Shown: positions 1 through 7,433, numbered from the stretch's first letter. The stretch is 39,651 bases of DNA from CAVBBU01 sp963593765 (GCA_963593765.1 CAVBBU010000004.1:1-39651); one strand, 5' to 3'. The notes: generated by a model not told the origin, from the sequence alone. Made by a program: numbers and translations.

Positions 1-1390
1 AGCCTGGAACTGATGCATAAATTACGTTATACTCTGGAGTACTGTTTTGAGGATGCAAATCACCAACAGTATAACGACTGCCAATTGAAGTACTTACTCC
101 CAAGGTACCGTTGACAATGTAGTAATTGCCACTTCCAACAGTCTGACTAGTGATATTTGTAAAGTTAGCAGATGCTATGAACTTATTTTTCGCAGTGTCA
201 TAGCTCACACCGGTGATCGTAGCTTTAAGTGCGCTACTTGGGAAAGACGTTGACACAGTGATACCGCTACTGACCGCATTGAAGAAACGTATGCGTTGTG
301 TAGCAGTTGTTATATTGCCACTACCGAGTAAAGATGTACCATTTACCGTCTTCAATTCCGACATTGTACCATCACTAACCACAACCTTACTTGAAGAACC
401 TCCGTACAACTTAACACCTGTTGGAGTTAAACCGTAAAAATTAGAGTCAGATGGATACTCAGCGAAGAATCCAAAACCGTAGTCAGAAAGAACTATACTG
501 CTGCTGGTAGGATCTTCATTACACCCCGTTATAGCCGCAAATCGATCATAGTAAGCACGTGCGGCAAGTTTAGCTGATGAACCAGAACCACTTCTGTCTG
601 TAATATAAAGACCATTATAGTCTACCTGAAATGCACTCCAAGGCGTGTTGTTGTTGCTACTAAAGGTACCGTCGTCATAGTAACCAGCAAATCCTCCGTC
701 GATAGCGTTGTCTGCTACAAGAGCTGCTACGCCGAAACACTTTTCGGTCATGGCTTTTTTCTCACCTCTATCTGAAAGACTTAACGTGGTAGTCCAGGCA
801 CCGTTCCATTCGACATCCTACACCCCCCACCGTATACCTTCTTCTGGGTCAACATTTATGGCATTTTGGTTGTATCCACTTGATGCAAAAACACTACCGT
901 CACCATCCACACCGAATATGGTTCCACTAGTCTTGTTTTTGCTGTCGTGTTCATATAAACGAATCGTATCAGGACCATATGAACCAACCCAGTATTTGTT
1001 GGTGTCCCCCCATGAACACTTAAGCTGCATTTCATCGACCATTAGGTGTGCGTGATCTATATCAGTACTTCGTGAAAATAGCGAAAGTGTGCCGGTATTA
1101 AGATAACTAAGCGTGTTGCCAGATGAGTCGACAAAACGTATATTGGTGTATTCGTCGTCTTTATCTTGGATGTTAAGGCCGCCCGTTAATGTACCACCTG
1201 TAAGTTTTAGGTATCTAGCATCAGCTTCTGCTTTAGAATACCCACATGGGAATTTTATCCCCTTTACCTGAATAAACATGACGCCATTTTCATTAACAAA
1301 CGCAATGTCGTCATCTGTAACAGTCTTTGCTGCTATCGCTTTAGTTAAAGCTGCTTCTGTTGTTGAGTATATAAAATTTTTAAACGCCAT
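1..1390 (-). CDS. Tail fibre / receptor-binding protein, partial, one in-frame TAG
   Basis: Probably a distal tail fibre contacting the host surface. The N-terminus (MAFKNFIYST) leads into the phage-fibre motif YLKLTGGTLTGGL near residue 70, and further on VNGTSLLGSGNI, a common tail-fibre signature; the rest is Gly/Ser/Thr-rich beta-like sequence. A TAG at 818-820 interrupts the frame after RWGV, but the same frame stays open to position 1 with the same composition and no TAA or TGA, so TAG is read as an amino acid (probably Gln). The C-terminus lies outside the window. Start taken at 1390; an upstream ATG-type start at 1429 in the same frame is possible. Confidence 0.8.
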
Positions 1391-1468
1391 GTTTAAAATT
1401 ATATTGATTCGCAAAGGTGTATGTGACACACCCCTGCTTATTTGTTAATTAAGTATACTTATACAGTT

Positions 1469-1506
1469 AAAGGGGAAGCCAATCATTTTCGATTAGCACC
1501 CCCTTT
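1469..1506 (-). terminator. Hairpin terminator downstream of dUTPase
   Basis: A 7-bp helix AAAGGGG/CCCCTTT with an inner ATC/GAT pairing lies between the dUTPase stop and the tail-fibre start. There is no long U tract on the minus strand, so termination may be weak; it could also act as a processing or stabilising hairpin. Confidence 0.5.
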
Positions 1507-1526
1507 GTCCGGCATCTGTCGATCGA

Positions 1527-2039
1527 TTACTCGGCCGGCTCTGTTGCTTCTGCAGGCTTTACATTGTCCGTAGACTCAGCTCCTGCAGGAATATCTTTAG
1601 TAGTTGTTCCAGTACTTCCAAAACCACCATCACCACGATCGGTTTTAGTAAGCTCGTTTACCTCAACTATCTCGGGTTTTACGTAAGGAACGATAACCAA
1701 CTGCCCTATGCGTTCACCAACTTGGTATACAGCAGGCACTACATCTGTAGTAGACCTCATCTTGAACAACACCTCTCCGGTGTAATTTGCATCAAGAATA
1801 CCACAGCAGTTACACAACGTCAGTGATTTTCTACTAATACTTGATCTAGGAACCAGCAATCCAACACAGTCGGCTGGCAATTCCATAGCCAATCCTGTGT
1901 GATATACAAGCGTCAATTGACCACACTCGTTAACCTCTGTAGTAATCTCGGTACAAGTAAGGTCCAGTCCTGCGTCACCTTCGTGTGCGCGTATAGGCAT
2001 TATAGCCTTGTCGTTCAGTCTTTTAATCTTTAATTCCAT
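1527..2039 (-). CDS. dut: dUTP diphosphatase (trimeric dUTPase)
   Basis: Hydrolyses dUTP to dUMP and pyrophosphate, keeping uracil out of phage DNA and feeding dTMP synthesis. All five trimeric dUTPase motifs are visible: AHEGDAGLDL (about residues 18-27), PRSS (64-67), GILDANYTGE (80-89, with the catalytic Asp), GERIGQLVI (108-116) and the flexible Gly-rich RGDGGFGSTG near 135-144. At 170 residues the length is normal, with an acidic Glu/Ala/Thr tail beyond motif 5. Start taken at ATG 2039; a TTG two codons upstream is less likely. It sits downstream of a structured RNA leader (2066-2155), which may regulate it. Confidence 0.95.
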   Translation of the reverse strand: MELKIKRLNDKAIMPIRAHEGDAGLDLTCTEITTEVNECGQLTLVYHTGLAMELPADCVGLLVPRSSISRKSLTLCNCCGILDANYTGEVLFKMRSTTDVVPAVYQVGERIGQLVIVPYVKPEIVEVNELTKTDRGDGGFGSTGTTTKDIPAGAESTDNVKPAEATEPAE

Positions 2040-2065
2040 GTTCAAACTTACAATGTATGTATAAC

Positions 2066-2155
2066 TAGGGATTCTTCAGTTCACGGTCTAGATCCGTCAG
2101 TCTCTATCGCAATCCCTTAAGCCTTTTCGCCGGTGCACCGACATATCGAGACTGA
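2066..2155 (-). ncRNA. Pseudoknotted leader RNA upstream of dUTPase
   Basis: Two 7-bp helices interleave: AGGGATT/AATCCCT pairs 2067-2073 with 2111-2117, and CAGTCTC/GAGACTG pairs 2098-2104 with 2148-2154, giving an H-type pseudoknot. Two more hairpins fit inside: ACGG/CCGT (2083-2086 with 2094-2097) and the palindrome CGGTGCACCG (2131-2140). On the minus strand the hairpin loop reads ATCTAGA, with CTA in the anticodon position after a U. The element ends about 27 nt before the dUTPase ATG. The class is not recognised; the helix order does not match HDV-like ribozymes. Confidence 0.55.
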
Positions 2156-2179
2156 TTTGTATTTTATTTGTAGCCCCAC

Positions 2180-2237
2180 TAGGATTCAAACCCAGCCTAA
2201 GAGGGTTCAGTAAACTCGACTGTTGCATCCAATCCTA
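2180..2237 (-). ncRNA. tRNA-like three-way junction RNA
   Basis: Helix TAGGATT/AATCCTA (2180-2186 with 2231-2237) closes two hairpins: AACCC/GGGTT with a 9-nt loop, and CAGT/ACTG with a 7-nt loop. On the minus strand part of it also reads as a T-arm-like element with loop TTTGAAT. There is no full cloverleaf. It lies between the HNH stop and the pseudoknot leader, so it may belong to the dUTPase leader or be a degenerate tRNA. Confidence 0.4.
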
Positions 2238-2261
2238 AGATCGGTCTTCTCGTTCAGTCTG

Positions 2262-3161
2262 TCACGCTGCTTTCGCTTGCGCCTCGTCAACATTGTTTTC
2301 CGAGTCAATTAGAGAAGATTCTAACAGTGGATTATTTATTATCCCACTACCATCCAATATTTTCCAATGACTGTTCAACCAAAAATTGTCTTTGTTGTAC
2401 ATTATGGCCCTTGTGCAAGTTTTAACCTTTTTTGTTTTGACTTCGTTGTTCTCTATTAAAGACTTCGCTGTCTCTATGAGAGATCCGTATCTTGCAACTT
2501 CATTCCAGTCTTTATCGTATCGTATGACATACTTTTGATTAGAATGTTTCTGACCAGATTCGTTTACAATCCTTGTAACAACACATCTACGTATTCCAAG
2601 TATAGAAGAAACTCGTTTTATGTTTTTAACTTCCTTGTATTTGTCTTCAACCAACTTTCTAACATCGTCCGAGATACTATAATCAGATCTAGCTATTTGT
2701 TGATTTCTGCTTCCGTATGTAGAAGTTTGACTGTGACAATTTGGACACAAAAACCTTAGATTTTCTAACCTGTTGTCGTTGTTTATTCCATTGATGTGGT
2801 CGAGTTCTAAACTTAATGTTTTCCCTTGCCATTCTGTGCATCCACATATTGCACACTTATATGGAACCAAATTGTTTTTTATGACGTATCTTCTTAATAC
2901 TGTACGCTGATGTTTACAATTTTCTTTTAGTATATCGTTAGGATCTACAATTCTAGTTAACTTGTTTGTGGCGCATTGTTTGCCTTTGAATACAGAACAA
3001 TCTAAATTGATGTCTGTCATGCGCTTCTTTACTTGGGAGTAACCCCAAGAGTTACCTTTTGTCGTATATCCTAGTTTAAACAAAACCTCCGATATATTTG
3101 AACTTTTCTTGAGTAGCTCAATAAACTGTTCGTCTGAGAGCTTATATATTTTATTCTCCAT
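2262..3161 (-). CDS. Free-standing HNH homing-type endonuclease
   Basis: An HNH nuclease with a zinc ribbon: CAIC near residue 103, then the core LELDHINGINNDNRLENL (about 119-136) and CPNCHSQT. The N-terminal 90 residues and C-terminal 120 residues probably bind DNA. Such genes usually spread by cutting genomes that lack them. Both neighbours (dUTPase and a small late gene) are intact, so it is a free-standing intruder and not visibly inside an intron. Start taken at ATG 3161; a TTG at 3179 is in frame. The C-terminus is Asn/Ser-rich and ends AQAKAA. Confidence 0.88.
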   Translation of the reverse strand: MENKIYKLSDEQFIELLKKSSNISEVLFKLGYTTKGNSWGYSQVKKRMTDINLDCSVFKGKQCATNKLTRIVDPNDILKENCKHQRTVLRRYVIKNNLVPYKCAICGCTEWQGKTLSLELDHINGINNDNRLENLRFLCPNCHSQTSTYGSRNQQIARSDYSISDDVRKLVEDKYKEVKNIKRVSSILGIRRCVVTRIVNESGQKHSNQKYVIRYDKDWNEVARYGSLIETAKSLIENNEVKTKKVKTCTRAIMYNKDNFWLNSHWKILDGSGIINNPLLESSLIDSENNVDEAQAKAA

Positions 3162-3234
3162 GTGCTTATATATATTCAATTATTCATTGGACAAAAGAGC
3201 CCGGCGCGCTAGCTGGTACGCAAATGGGCAATAT

Positions 3235-3259
3235 CACGTGAATATAAAGCCTTCACGTG
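3235..3259. other. 8-bp hairpin upstream of HNH gene
   Basis: CACGTGAA/TTCACGTG pairs perfectly around a 9-nt loop. It sits in the 3162-3325 non-coding stretch between the HNH start and the tRNA. There is no U tract on either side; it may stabilise or process the transcript. Nothing else is recognised in this stretch. Confidence 0.45.
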
Positions 3260-3325
3260 GGGCCTCGTACTACGACGGAATCTAAACTCAATTCAATTTA
3301 TGAAAATAACTTAATTCAAAAAGTT

Positions 3326-3401
3326 GGAGTCTATGTGGGAGTCGAACCCACTAACTATACCCTTTATATCGGGTCGTCTTTTCCGTTTGACTAATAGACT
3401 C
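3326..3401 (-). tRNA. tRNA with non-canonical anticodon loop
   Basis: The acceptor pairs over 8 bp (GAGTCTAT with ATAGACTC). The D-arm is GTC/GAC with GG in the loop, and the T-arm GTGGG-TTCGACT-CCCAC is canonical. The anticodon hairpin is ACCC/GGGT around GATATAAA, one base short of the normal 5+7+5 layout: either an 8-nt loop or a 6-nt loop closed by G-A. The anticodon (perhaps ATA) therefore cannot be assigned with confidence. The gene lies between the HNH gene and the late operon starting at 3440. Confidence 0.75.
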
Positions 3402-3439
3402 AAAAGTTATACTTTGGAGTAGCGTAAGCTACGCAATAC

Positions 3440-3748
3440 TCAATTCTTTCTAGTAATCCAATTCCAAAAGCGCTTATACCAAGGCTTCTTCTCTTCGCAC
3501 TTATGAGGTACAGCTGTCAAGAAATGCAGCTTATCATCCTCATCCTTAATCACGCAGTTCTTTTTACCAGGGAACATAGCCTGTTGATATTTGTAAAGAA
3601 TAGCGTAAATATCACACTCATCAAGAGCAACACCAGCAGCAAACTTAGCACGAGCAATCTCGTATGCAAGATCCTCACAAGTTGTACACCATGTTGCATC
3701 TACAGTGTATGCTGCATTGTTAACCTTCTTTGTAATCTTCTTCTTCAT
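3440..3748 (-). CDS. Small lysine-rich protein, unknown
   Basis: A 102-residue protein I do not recognise. The N-terminus is basic (MKKKITKKVN); there are four Cys, two in CTTC near residue 22; and the C-terminus KKPWYKRFWNWITRKN is aromatic and basic, as if membrane-associating or nucleic-acid binding. Last gene of the late minus-strand operon. Its ATG follows the previous stop by one base. It ends with TGA. Confidence 0.75.
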   Translation of the reverse strand: MKKKITKKVNNAAYTVDATWCTTCEDLAYEIARAKFAAGVALDECDIYAILYKYQQAMFPGKKNCVIKDEDDKLHFLTAVPHKCEEKKPWYKRFWNWITRKN

Positions 3749-3749
3749 A

Positions 3750-4136
3750 TTAACCTAAACATTTATCACAACTAACACATGGGGTGTCTCCGCAAACTTC
3801 GGCTCTATCTGCTGCCCACTTTTCCTTTCTCTTCTGCTCTGCTTCGTCGTAGTTATCGAAAGCCTTCAACCAATCCTTAGACTTAATTACTACGAACGGT
3901 GTATCAAAGTCATCTCTGTAGAATGTGATAATAATATCATTCTTCTTTACACTCTTTGTAATAACTTTACCATCCTTTGGATCAGTATACTCAAGATCAC
4001 TATTCTCAGGAGCAACGTATATTGTATCAATACCTATAGGCTTGCTCTTCAGTGAGGTAACATTGAACTCTTCATTCTCTTCATCATACGAAGCAAGGAA
4101 AAGTTGTCTGTTCTTTGTATTAATTATCTTTGACAT
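3750..4136 (-). CDS. Unknown late protein with C-terminal Cys cluster
   Basis: Start taken at MSKIINTK (4136), which overlaps the upstream gene by 17 nt; a longer reading would lie almost wholly inside that gene. 128 residues. The body is mixed and acidic; the C-terminus CGDTPCVSCDKCLG carries four closely spaced Cys (CxxxxCxxCxxC), suggesting metal binding. It ends TAA, followed directly by the next ATG. No function assigned. Confidence 0.75.
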   Translation of the reverse strand: MSKIINTKNRQLFLASYDEENEEFNVTSLKSKPIGIDTIYVAPENSDLEYTDPKDGKVITKSVKKNDIIITFYRDDFDTPFVVIKSKDWLKAFDNYDEAEQKRKEKWAADRAEVCGDTPCVSCDKCLG

Positions 4137-4344
4137 GTGGACTATAATTAGCTTGTTTATTATCTTTAAATCTCTTCTTAAGCTTGAATCTAAATAGTTT
4201 GTTGAACAATATATCTGTAGTATCATCTTCATCCTTCATTACTTGTGTAGTAAAGTAGAACTCATGCATTACTATCTTTTTAACTAGTTCAGGATCCTCG
4301 TTTAGTTCCTTACCTATCTGTCTACAAACTTTATCTATATTCAT
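4120..4344 (-). CDS. Small unknown late-operon protein
   Basis: 74 residues, predicted mostly helical: an acidic N-terminal half (QIGKELNEDPELVKKIV) and a basic C-terminal half (KLFRFKLKKRFKDNKQ). Its ATG overlaps the TGA of the GroES-like gene, indicating translational coupling. The basic tail could bind nucleic acid, but no family is recognised. Confidence 0.75.
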   Translation of the reverse strand: MNIDKVCRQIGKELNEDPELVKKIVMHEFYFTTQVMKDEDDTTDILFNKLFRFKLKKRFKDNKQANYSPHVKDN

Positions 4345-4766
4345 CACTCAACTGTTTCTACAGCAATTACATCGTATATGTTTACAAGTTGTGAATCCTT
4401 GAGTAGATCGAAGTAAGCTGGGCCTCTCATTGATCTGTAAATCACAATGTCACCAAGTTTGATTGGGAATGGCTTATACTTCTCATCGTATGTATGTTCG
4501 TACTCATAAGGGATCTTAAGCACAACTGCACGTGTGTAATCAGAATCTACTTCCTTGATCTCAGTCTTTACTTCGTCGTAATCAACGGCTTCAACGCCAT
4601 CCTTGTCTTTCTTAGGAGCGTCCTTAGCGACTGGCTCAGTAAACTTTTTCTTAACCTTGACCGGCTCCAGCGGTTTAACGAGGAACATGTTGCGGAACTC
4701 ATACTTTATCTTTGAGCTCAAATCCTCAGCTAACTGCGATTGGTCTATTGTCTTATTATCTTCCAT
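4344..4766 (-). CDS. GroES-like co-chaperonin (putative)
   Basis: 140 residues resembling Cpn10/GroES: an N-terminal beta strand MFLVKPLEPVKV near residue 28, an RAVVLKIP strand, then PIKLGDIVIYRSMRGPA (the GDxVxx turn near 104) and a closing strand LVNIYDVIAVE, as in GroES LVxxxDILAV. A Lys/Asp-rich insertion at about 43-70 replaces the usual mobile-loop region. Phage GroES homologues such as T4 Gp31 redirect host GroEL to fold capsid protein, and this gene sits in a late operon. The call rests on pattern, not an alignment. Confidence 0.6.
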   Translation of the reverse strand: MEDNKTIDQSQLAEDLSSKIKYEFRNMFLVKPLEPVKVKKKFTEPVAKDAPKKDKDGVEAVDYDEVKTEIKEVDSDYTRAVVLKIPYEYEHTYDEKYKPFPIKLGDIVIYRSMRGPAYFDLLKDSQLVNIYDVIAVETVE

Positions 4767-5173
4767 TACTTCTTCAGGCTATTTAAATGTTCGAGGAGTT
4801 TAATCATGTTTCTCAATACGGTTTCTTGCTCAACCTTAAGGCAAGCAGGAGTATCATCCTTACTGGTCAACAGATTATTAAGATCCTCGTTGTAAGTATT
4901 AAGCAACTCCTGAATCTCTGTAAAGATATTCACAAAAGGCTTTTCCTCTTTAACTTCCTCAAGATAGCCCTTCTCAACAAGGATCTTAGCATATTCTGTA
5001 GAGATCTTGTAGGTAGAACTATAAGATGAAGTTATTGTAGAATTCTCATCATTAGACTCGTGATGCTCTTCATTATAAACACTTGTATAAGTGCTACCAT
5101 CCTCAGAAAGCTCGAATGTATCACCAGCTTCCATAATGTAGAACGGTTTAATAACTTTCAAAATCTTTGTCAT
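4766..5173 (-). CDS. Unknown first gene of minus-strand late operon
   Basis: Start at MTKILKVIKPF (5173) or two codons upstream (5179). The N-terminal half is beta-rich and acidic with a Ser/Thr/Tyr stretch; the C-terminal half is a predicted helical segment (IFTEIQELLNTYNEDLNNLL) with two Leu-rich heptad-like runs. The TAA stop overlaps the ATG of the GroES-like gene. It resembles conserved crAss-like proteins of unknown role found near structural genes; that is recollection, not a search. Confidence 0.75.
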   Translation of the reverse strand: MTKILKVIKPFYIMEAGDTFELSEDGSTYTSVYNEEHHESNDENSTITSSYSSTYKISTEYAKILVEKGYLEEVKEEKPFVNIFTEIQELLNTYNEDLNNLLTSKDDTPACLKVEQETVLRNMIKLLEHLNSLKK

Positions 5174-5179
5174 AATCAT

Positions 5180-5449
5180 CAGTTTTATTAACCAAATTCG
5201 ACCACATAACGCGAAAGTTGTGCAAATGGTTGCAATTTTTATAAAAATTTTTATTTTTTCTTCAAAAATGCAACTTTTTTGTATTTTTTACGTTATAGAG
5301 TTAGGAAAGAGGAAAGAAGGGGGACTATAGGGGGTTATTAGGTGATAGGTCTGTAAAGCTTAATAATATTAGTAAGACTATACAATATAGTAGAGCTATA
5401 TATAACCTATAGTACAACTTAAGTACAACTAAATAAGTAAGAGTAATAT
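5180..5449. promoter_or_regulatory. Divergent AT-rich control region
   Basis: This 270-bp gene-free stretch separates the minus-strand late operon from the plus-strand recoded operon, so promoters for both should lie here. An imperfect inverted repeat GTTGCA...TGCAAC (5229-5274) encloses a long A/T tract, followed by a purine-rich block (about 5300-5335) and an alternating TA-rich segment. No specific promoter was identified with confidence. Confidence 0.55.
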
Positions 5450-5860
5450 ATGAAAGACTGTATAATAGATGAATATTCAACACCATTTTGTTGTAGATAC
5501 TTCTGTATAGTAATTAACCCAGATATAGAAGTACTAAATAAGAGATTCTACTTCCTTAAGGATGATAAAGAAGAGCCTATCTTAACTATAGATAGCTATA
5601 GTTATGTTAGTCTTACTCTACTAGATGTAAGGGATAGAGAGCATAATGATAATCCTACAATTGTAGTAATCTACTTCAGTAGTAAGGATGAAGACGACTT
5701 AGTAAATACAGTAGCACATGAAGCTTTCCATGTTACAAGTGCTATGATGACTGCTGCTAATATCCCTATGTCTGAGGATACAGAAGAGTGCTATGCCTAC
5801 AATGTAGGATACATAGCTGAGTGTTATTGGAAAACGTTAAATAAGCTTATAGATGAATGA
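5450..5860 (+). CDS. Putative zinc-metallopeptidase-like protein (HExxH)
   Basis: 136 residues with an HEAFH motif at about 90-94 inside TVAHEAFHVTSAMMTAANIP, the HExxH zinc signature of metallopeptidases. A Glu-rich segment (SEDTEECYAYNVGYIAE) about 15 residues later could supply a third ligand. The N-terminus has three Cys and a beta-rich segment. First gene of the plus-strand recoded operon; its TGA overlaps the next ATG by 8 nt. Activity is inferred from the motif alone. Confidence 0.7.
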   Translation: MKDCIIDEYSTPFCCRYFCIVINPDIEVLNKRFYFLKDDKEEPILTIDSYSYVSLTLLDVRDREHNDNPTIVVIYFSSKDEDDLVNTVAHEAFHVTSAMMTAANIPMSEDTEECYAYNVGYIAECYWKTLNKLIDE

Positions 5861-6344
5861 TTTTGAAATGAGCGCCATACTCTATTATGCAGATTTCCTA
5901 TCGTTATAGCATGCCGAGAAACCGGTTACAGAGACTTGTAAGTACTTCCATATACATGGGGTACCAGTCAATATCTCTTACATTGTAGGACAAGAGCCTA
6001 TGTATGATGTAGATAATCCGTGGTTTCAAAAGAGTCTACAAGAGTATGGAATGTTAAAGAATAGGTTTGGAGATGATGGGGTAATAAGCTTCTTAAACAA
6101 CCTATGTAACCTAGGTGTAGCAGGTTCAGTAAATGCTACCTAGATGATGAAATATATACACCGTTATGACGATAAAGATGAACGAAATAAGGCTTTCAAA
6201 GCCTTTAAGATAAATAGATCAAAACAAAGGTATAAACATCTAATACATAACGACGATGGAGATATAGTAGAACAACCATGCACAAAATACGTAGCACATG
6301 CAGAACAAATTAGCAGACGTAGCAACAAACCCAAGCTTTATTAA
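5853..6344 (+). CDS. Conserved crAss-like protein, two in-frame TAG codons
   Basis: 163 codons read with TAG as Gln at 5907-5909 (after DFLSL) and 6141-6143 (after SVNAT). The N-terminus MNDFEMSAILYYADFL and internal segments HIHGVPVNISYI and CNLGVAGSVNA match, from memory, a widespread crAss-like family of unknown function. The frame is continuous between 5853 and the TAA at 6342 apart from the two TAGs. The C-terminus is rich in Arg and Lys. The start overlaps the upstream stop. Confidence 0.8.
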
Positions 6345-6414
6345 AGCAGCAGAGATAATTATGGAAGCTGAGAAAAATGGCCGTAAATTAGGTTTTTATA
6401 ATGATATTGATTAA
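6298..6414 (+). CDS. Small overlapping gene, 38 residues
   Basis: A short ORF (MQNKLADVATNPSFIKAAEI...) with a plausible amphipathic helix, starting inside the end of the previous gene (47-nt overlap) and ending TAA 2 nt before the next ATG. That spacing fits the packed operon. No function known. Confidence 0.5.
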   Translation: MQNKLADVATNPSFIKAAEIIMEAEKNGRKLGFYNDID

Positions 6415-6416
6415 TT

Positions 6417-6872
6417 ATGGGAAAGATTAGTAAGAATAGCAATTTATACGATAAAGATGGTAATCTCCTCAAACATGTAAATGAGGATGGAGTACTAGAG
6501 AACTACACAACAGCAGAGCTCGAATAGCTCTTGAAAACCTTTGTAGAGGATAATAAGATAACTGATCAGAAGAAGTACGATAATGTAATGTCTATCCTTA
6601 TGCAGCGATACCAAGCTGAGAATGACGAGAATAGTATATTTAAGCGCATTGAAGAGTATATTAAAACCAAAACAGATTCTAAAGAAGAAGTAGAAGCTGC
6701 TTTAAATGAAGTAAAGGAGAACCTTAAAAATGACGAATCAACCATCGAAGAAATTAAAGATGACAACTCTGGAGAGACAGAGAATGTTGGAACTGAAGAA
6801 AGAACTGGAGAAGGAACAGTACAAACAGCAGAAGGAGATACCGATGCTACAGATAGTACAATTAGCGCTTGA
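6417..6872 (+). CDS. Unknown acidic protein, one in-frame TAG
   Basis: 151 residues starting MGKISKNSNLYDKDGNLL. TAG at 6525-6527 falls in TTAELE-TAG-LLKTFV, where Gln keeps the helix intact. The middle is charged and helical; the last 45 residues are very acidic and Thr-rich and may be disordered. It could be a scaffold-like or assembly protein, but nothing specific is seen. The last 143 nt overlap another ORF in a different frame. Confidence 0.72.
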
Positions 6873-6939
6873 TCTGGATGATCAAGAAGCATATTACAAG
6901 TTCAAAGAAGTCTTTGGCGGAGAAGAAAATTATGAATAA
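6730..6939 (+). CDS. Small overlapping ORF, Glu/Lys/Gln-rich helix
   Basis: 69 residues (or 59 from the ATG at 6760). LERQRMLELKKELEKEQYKQQ looks like a coiled coil, followed by a hydrophobic helix (LQIVQLALDLDDQEAYYKF). The reading is as protein-like as the overlapping acidic tail, so either both frames are used or the upstream protein is shorter in related phages. It ends TAA. Confidence 0.55.
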   Translation: MTNQPSKKLKMTTLERQRMLELKKELEKEQYKQQKEIPMLQIVQLALDLDDQEAYYKFKEVFGGEENYE

Positions 6940-6950
6940 GTTTAGATATA

Positions 6951-7154
6951 ATGGGTATCAATACAATTATGTTGGGGTCTGCAAGCATGTTGTTGGACTT
7001 CTTCGACAAGTTTGAAAGTAAGATAGGAGACCTCTTAACCAATATAGATTTAGGAGAGTTTGATAGAGAAGGTACAGATATAAGAGAGTTTCATACAGTA
7101 AAGGATGAGGATCCTAAAAACGTTAGTAATACACCAGATTTAGCTGTACATTAA
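6951..7154 (+). CDS. Small unknown protein
   Basis: 67 residues with a hydrophobic, possibly membrane-associating N-terminus (MGINTIMLGSASMLLDFF) and an acidic C-terminal part. Its TAA overlaps the next ATG (TAATG), indicating coupling. Late operon; function unknown. Confidence 0.6.
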   Translation: MGINTIMLGSASMLLDFFDKFESKIGDLLTNIDLGEFDREGTDIREFHTVKDEDPKNVSNTPDLAVH

Positions 7155-7264
7155 TGAAGAAAAAGAACAAAGAATGGCCTCCTAAACCATTTGTGTGTAA
7201 ACCTTGTGAGGCAGCAGTAATTTTAGGAAAGTTTCTACAAGACTATATGAGCCGGGGCGAATAA
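7154..7264 (+). CDS. 36-residue peptide with CxxC
   Basis: Begins MKKKNKEWPPKPFVCKPCEA and holds one CKPC pair, then a hydrophobic helix. Coupled to the upstream gene by TAATG. It overlaps the terminator stem with its last codons. Real by position and codon pattern, but too short to classify. Confidence 0.55.
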   Translation: MKKKNKEWPPKPFVCKPCEAAVILGKFLQDYMSRGE

Positions 7265-7290
7265 CCTCGGCTTTTTTATTTTTTATTTTT
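7251..7290 (+). terminator. Strong intrinsic terminator closing the recoded operon
   Basis: GCCGGGG/CCTCGGC (7251-7257 with 7265-7271) around CGAATAA, then a long T-rich run (TTTTTTATTTTTTATTTTTTT). It separates genes that read TAG as sense from the downstream block that ends genes with TAG. The 7291-7433 stretch that follows holds only a CCCGG/CCGGG hairpin. Confidence 0.88.
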
Positions 7291-7433
7291 TTAAACAGTT
7301 GTATGTGTACAGAAATGCGAAACAAAAATTTTTTCTATTTATAAGTTGTAATATGCGTATAAAAACAAGAAACAGCGTAGAAGTGCCTCCCCCGGCAAGT
7401 ACGCGATCCGGGTATCCCCCTACCTTTCTTGCT

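Noticed and set aside
708..1055. Plus-strand ORF opposite the tail fibre
   Set aside because: Antisense shadow of the recoded fibre gene.
2066..2155. HDV-like ribozyme
   Set aside because: Two crossing helices are present, but the order of hairpins between them does not match the HDV nested double pseudoknot.
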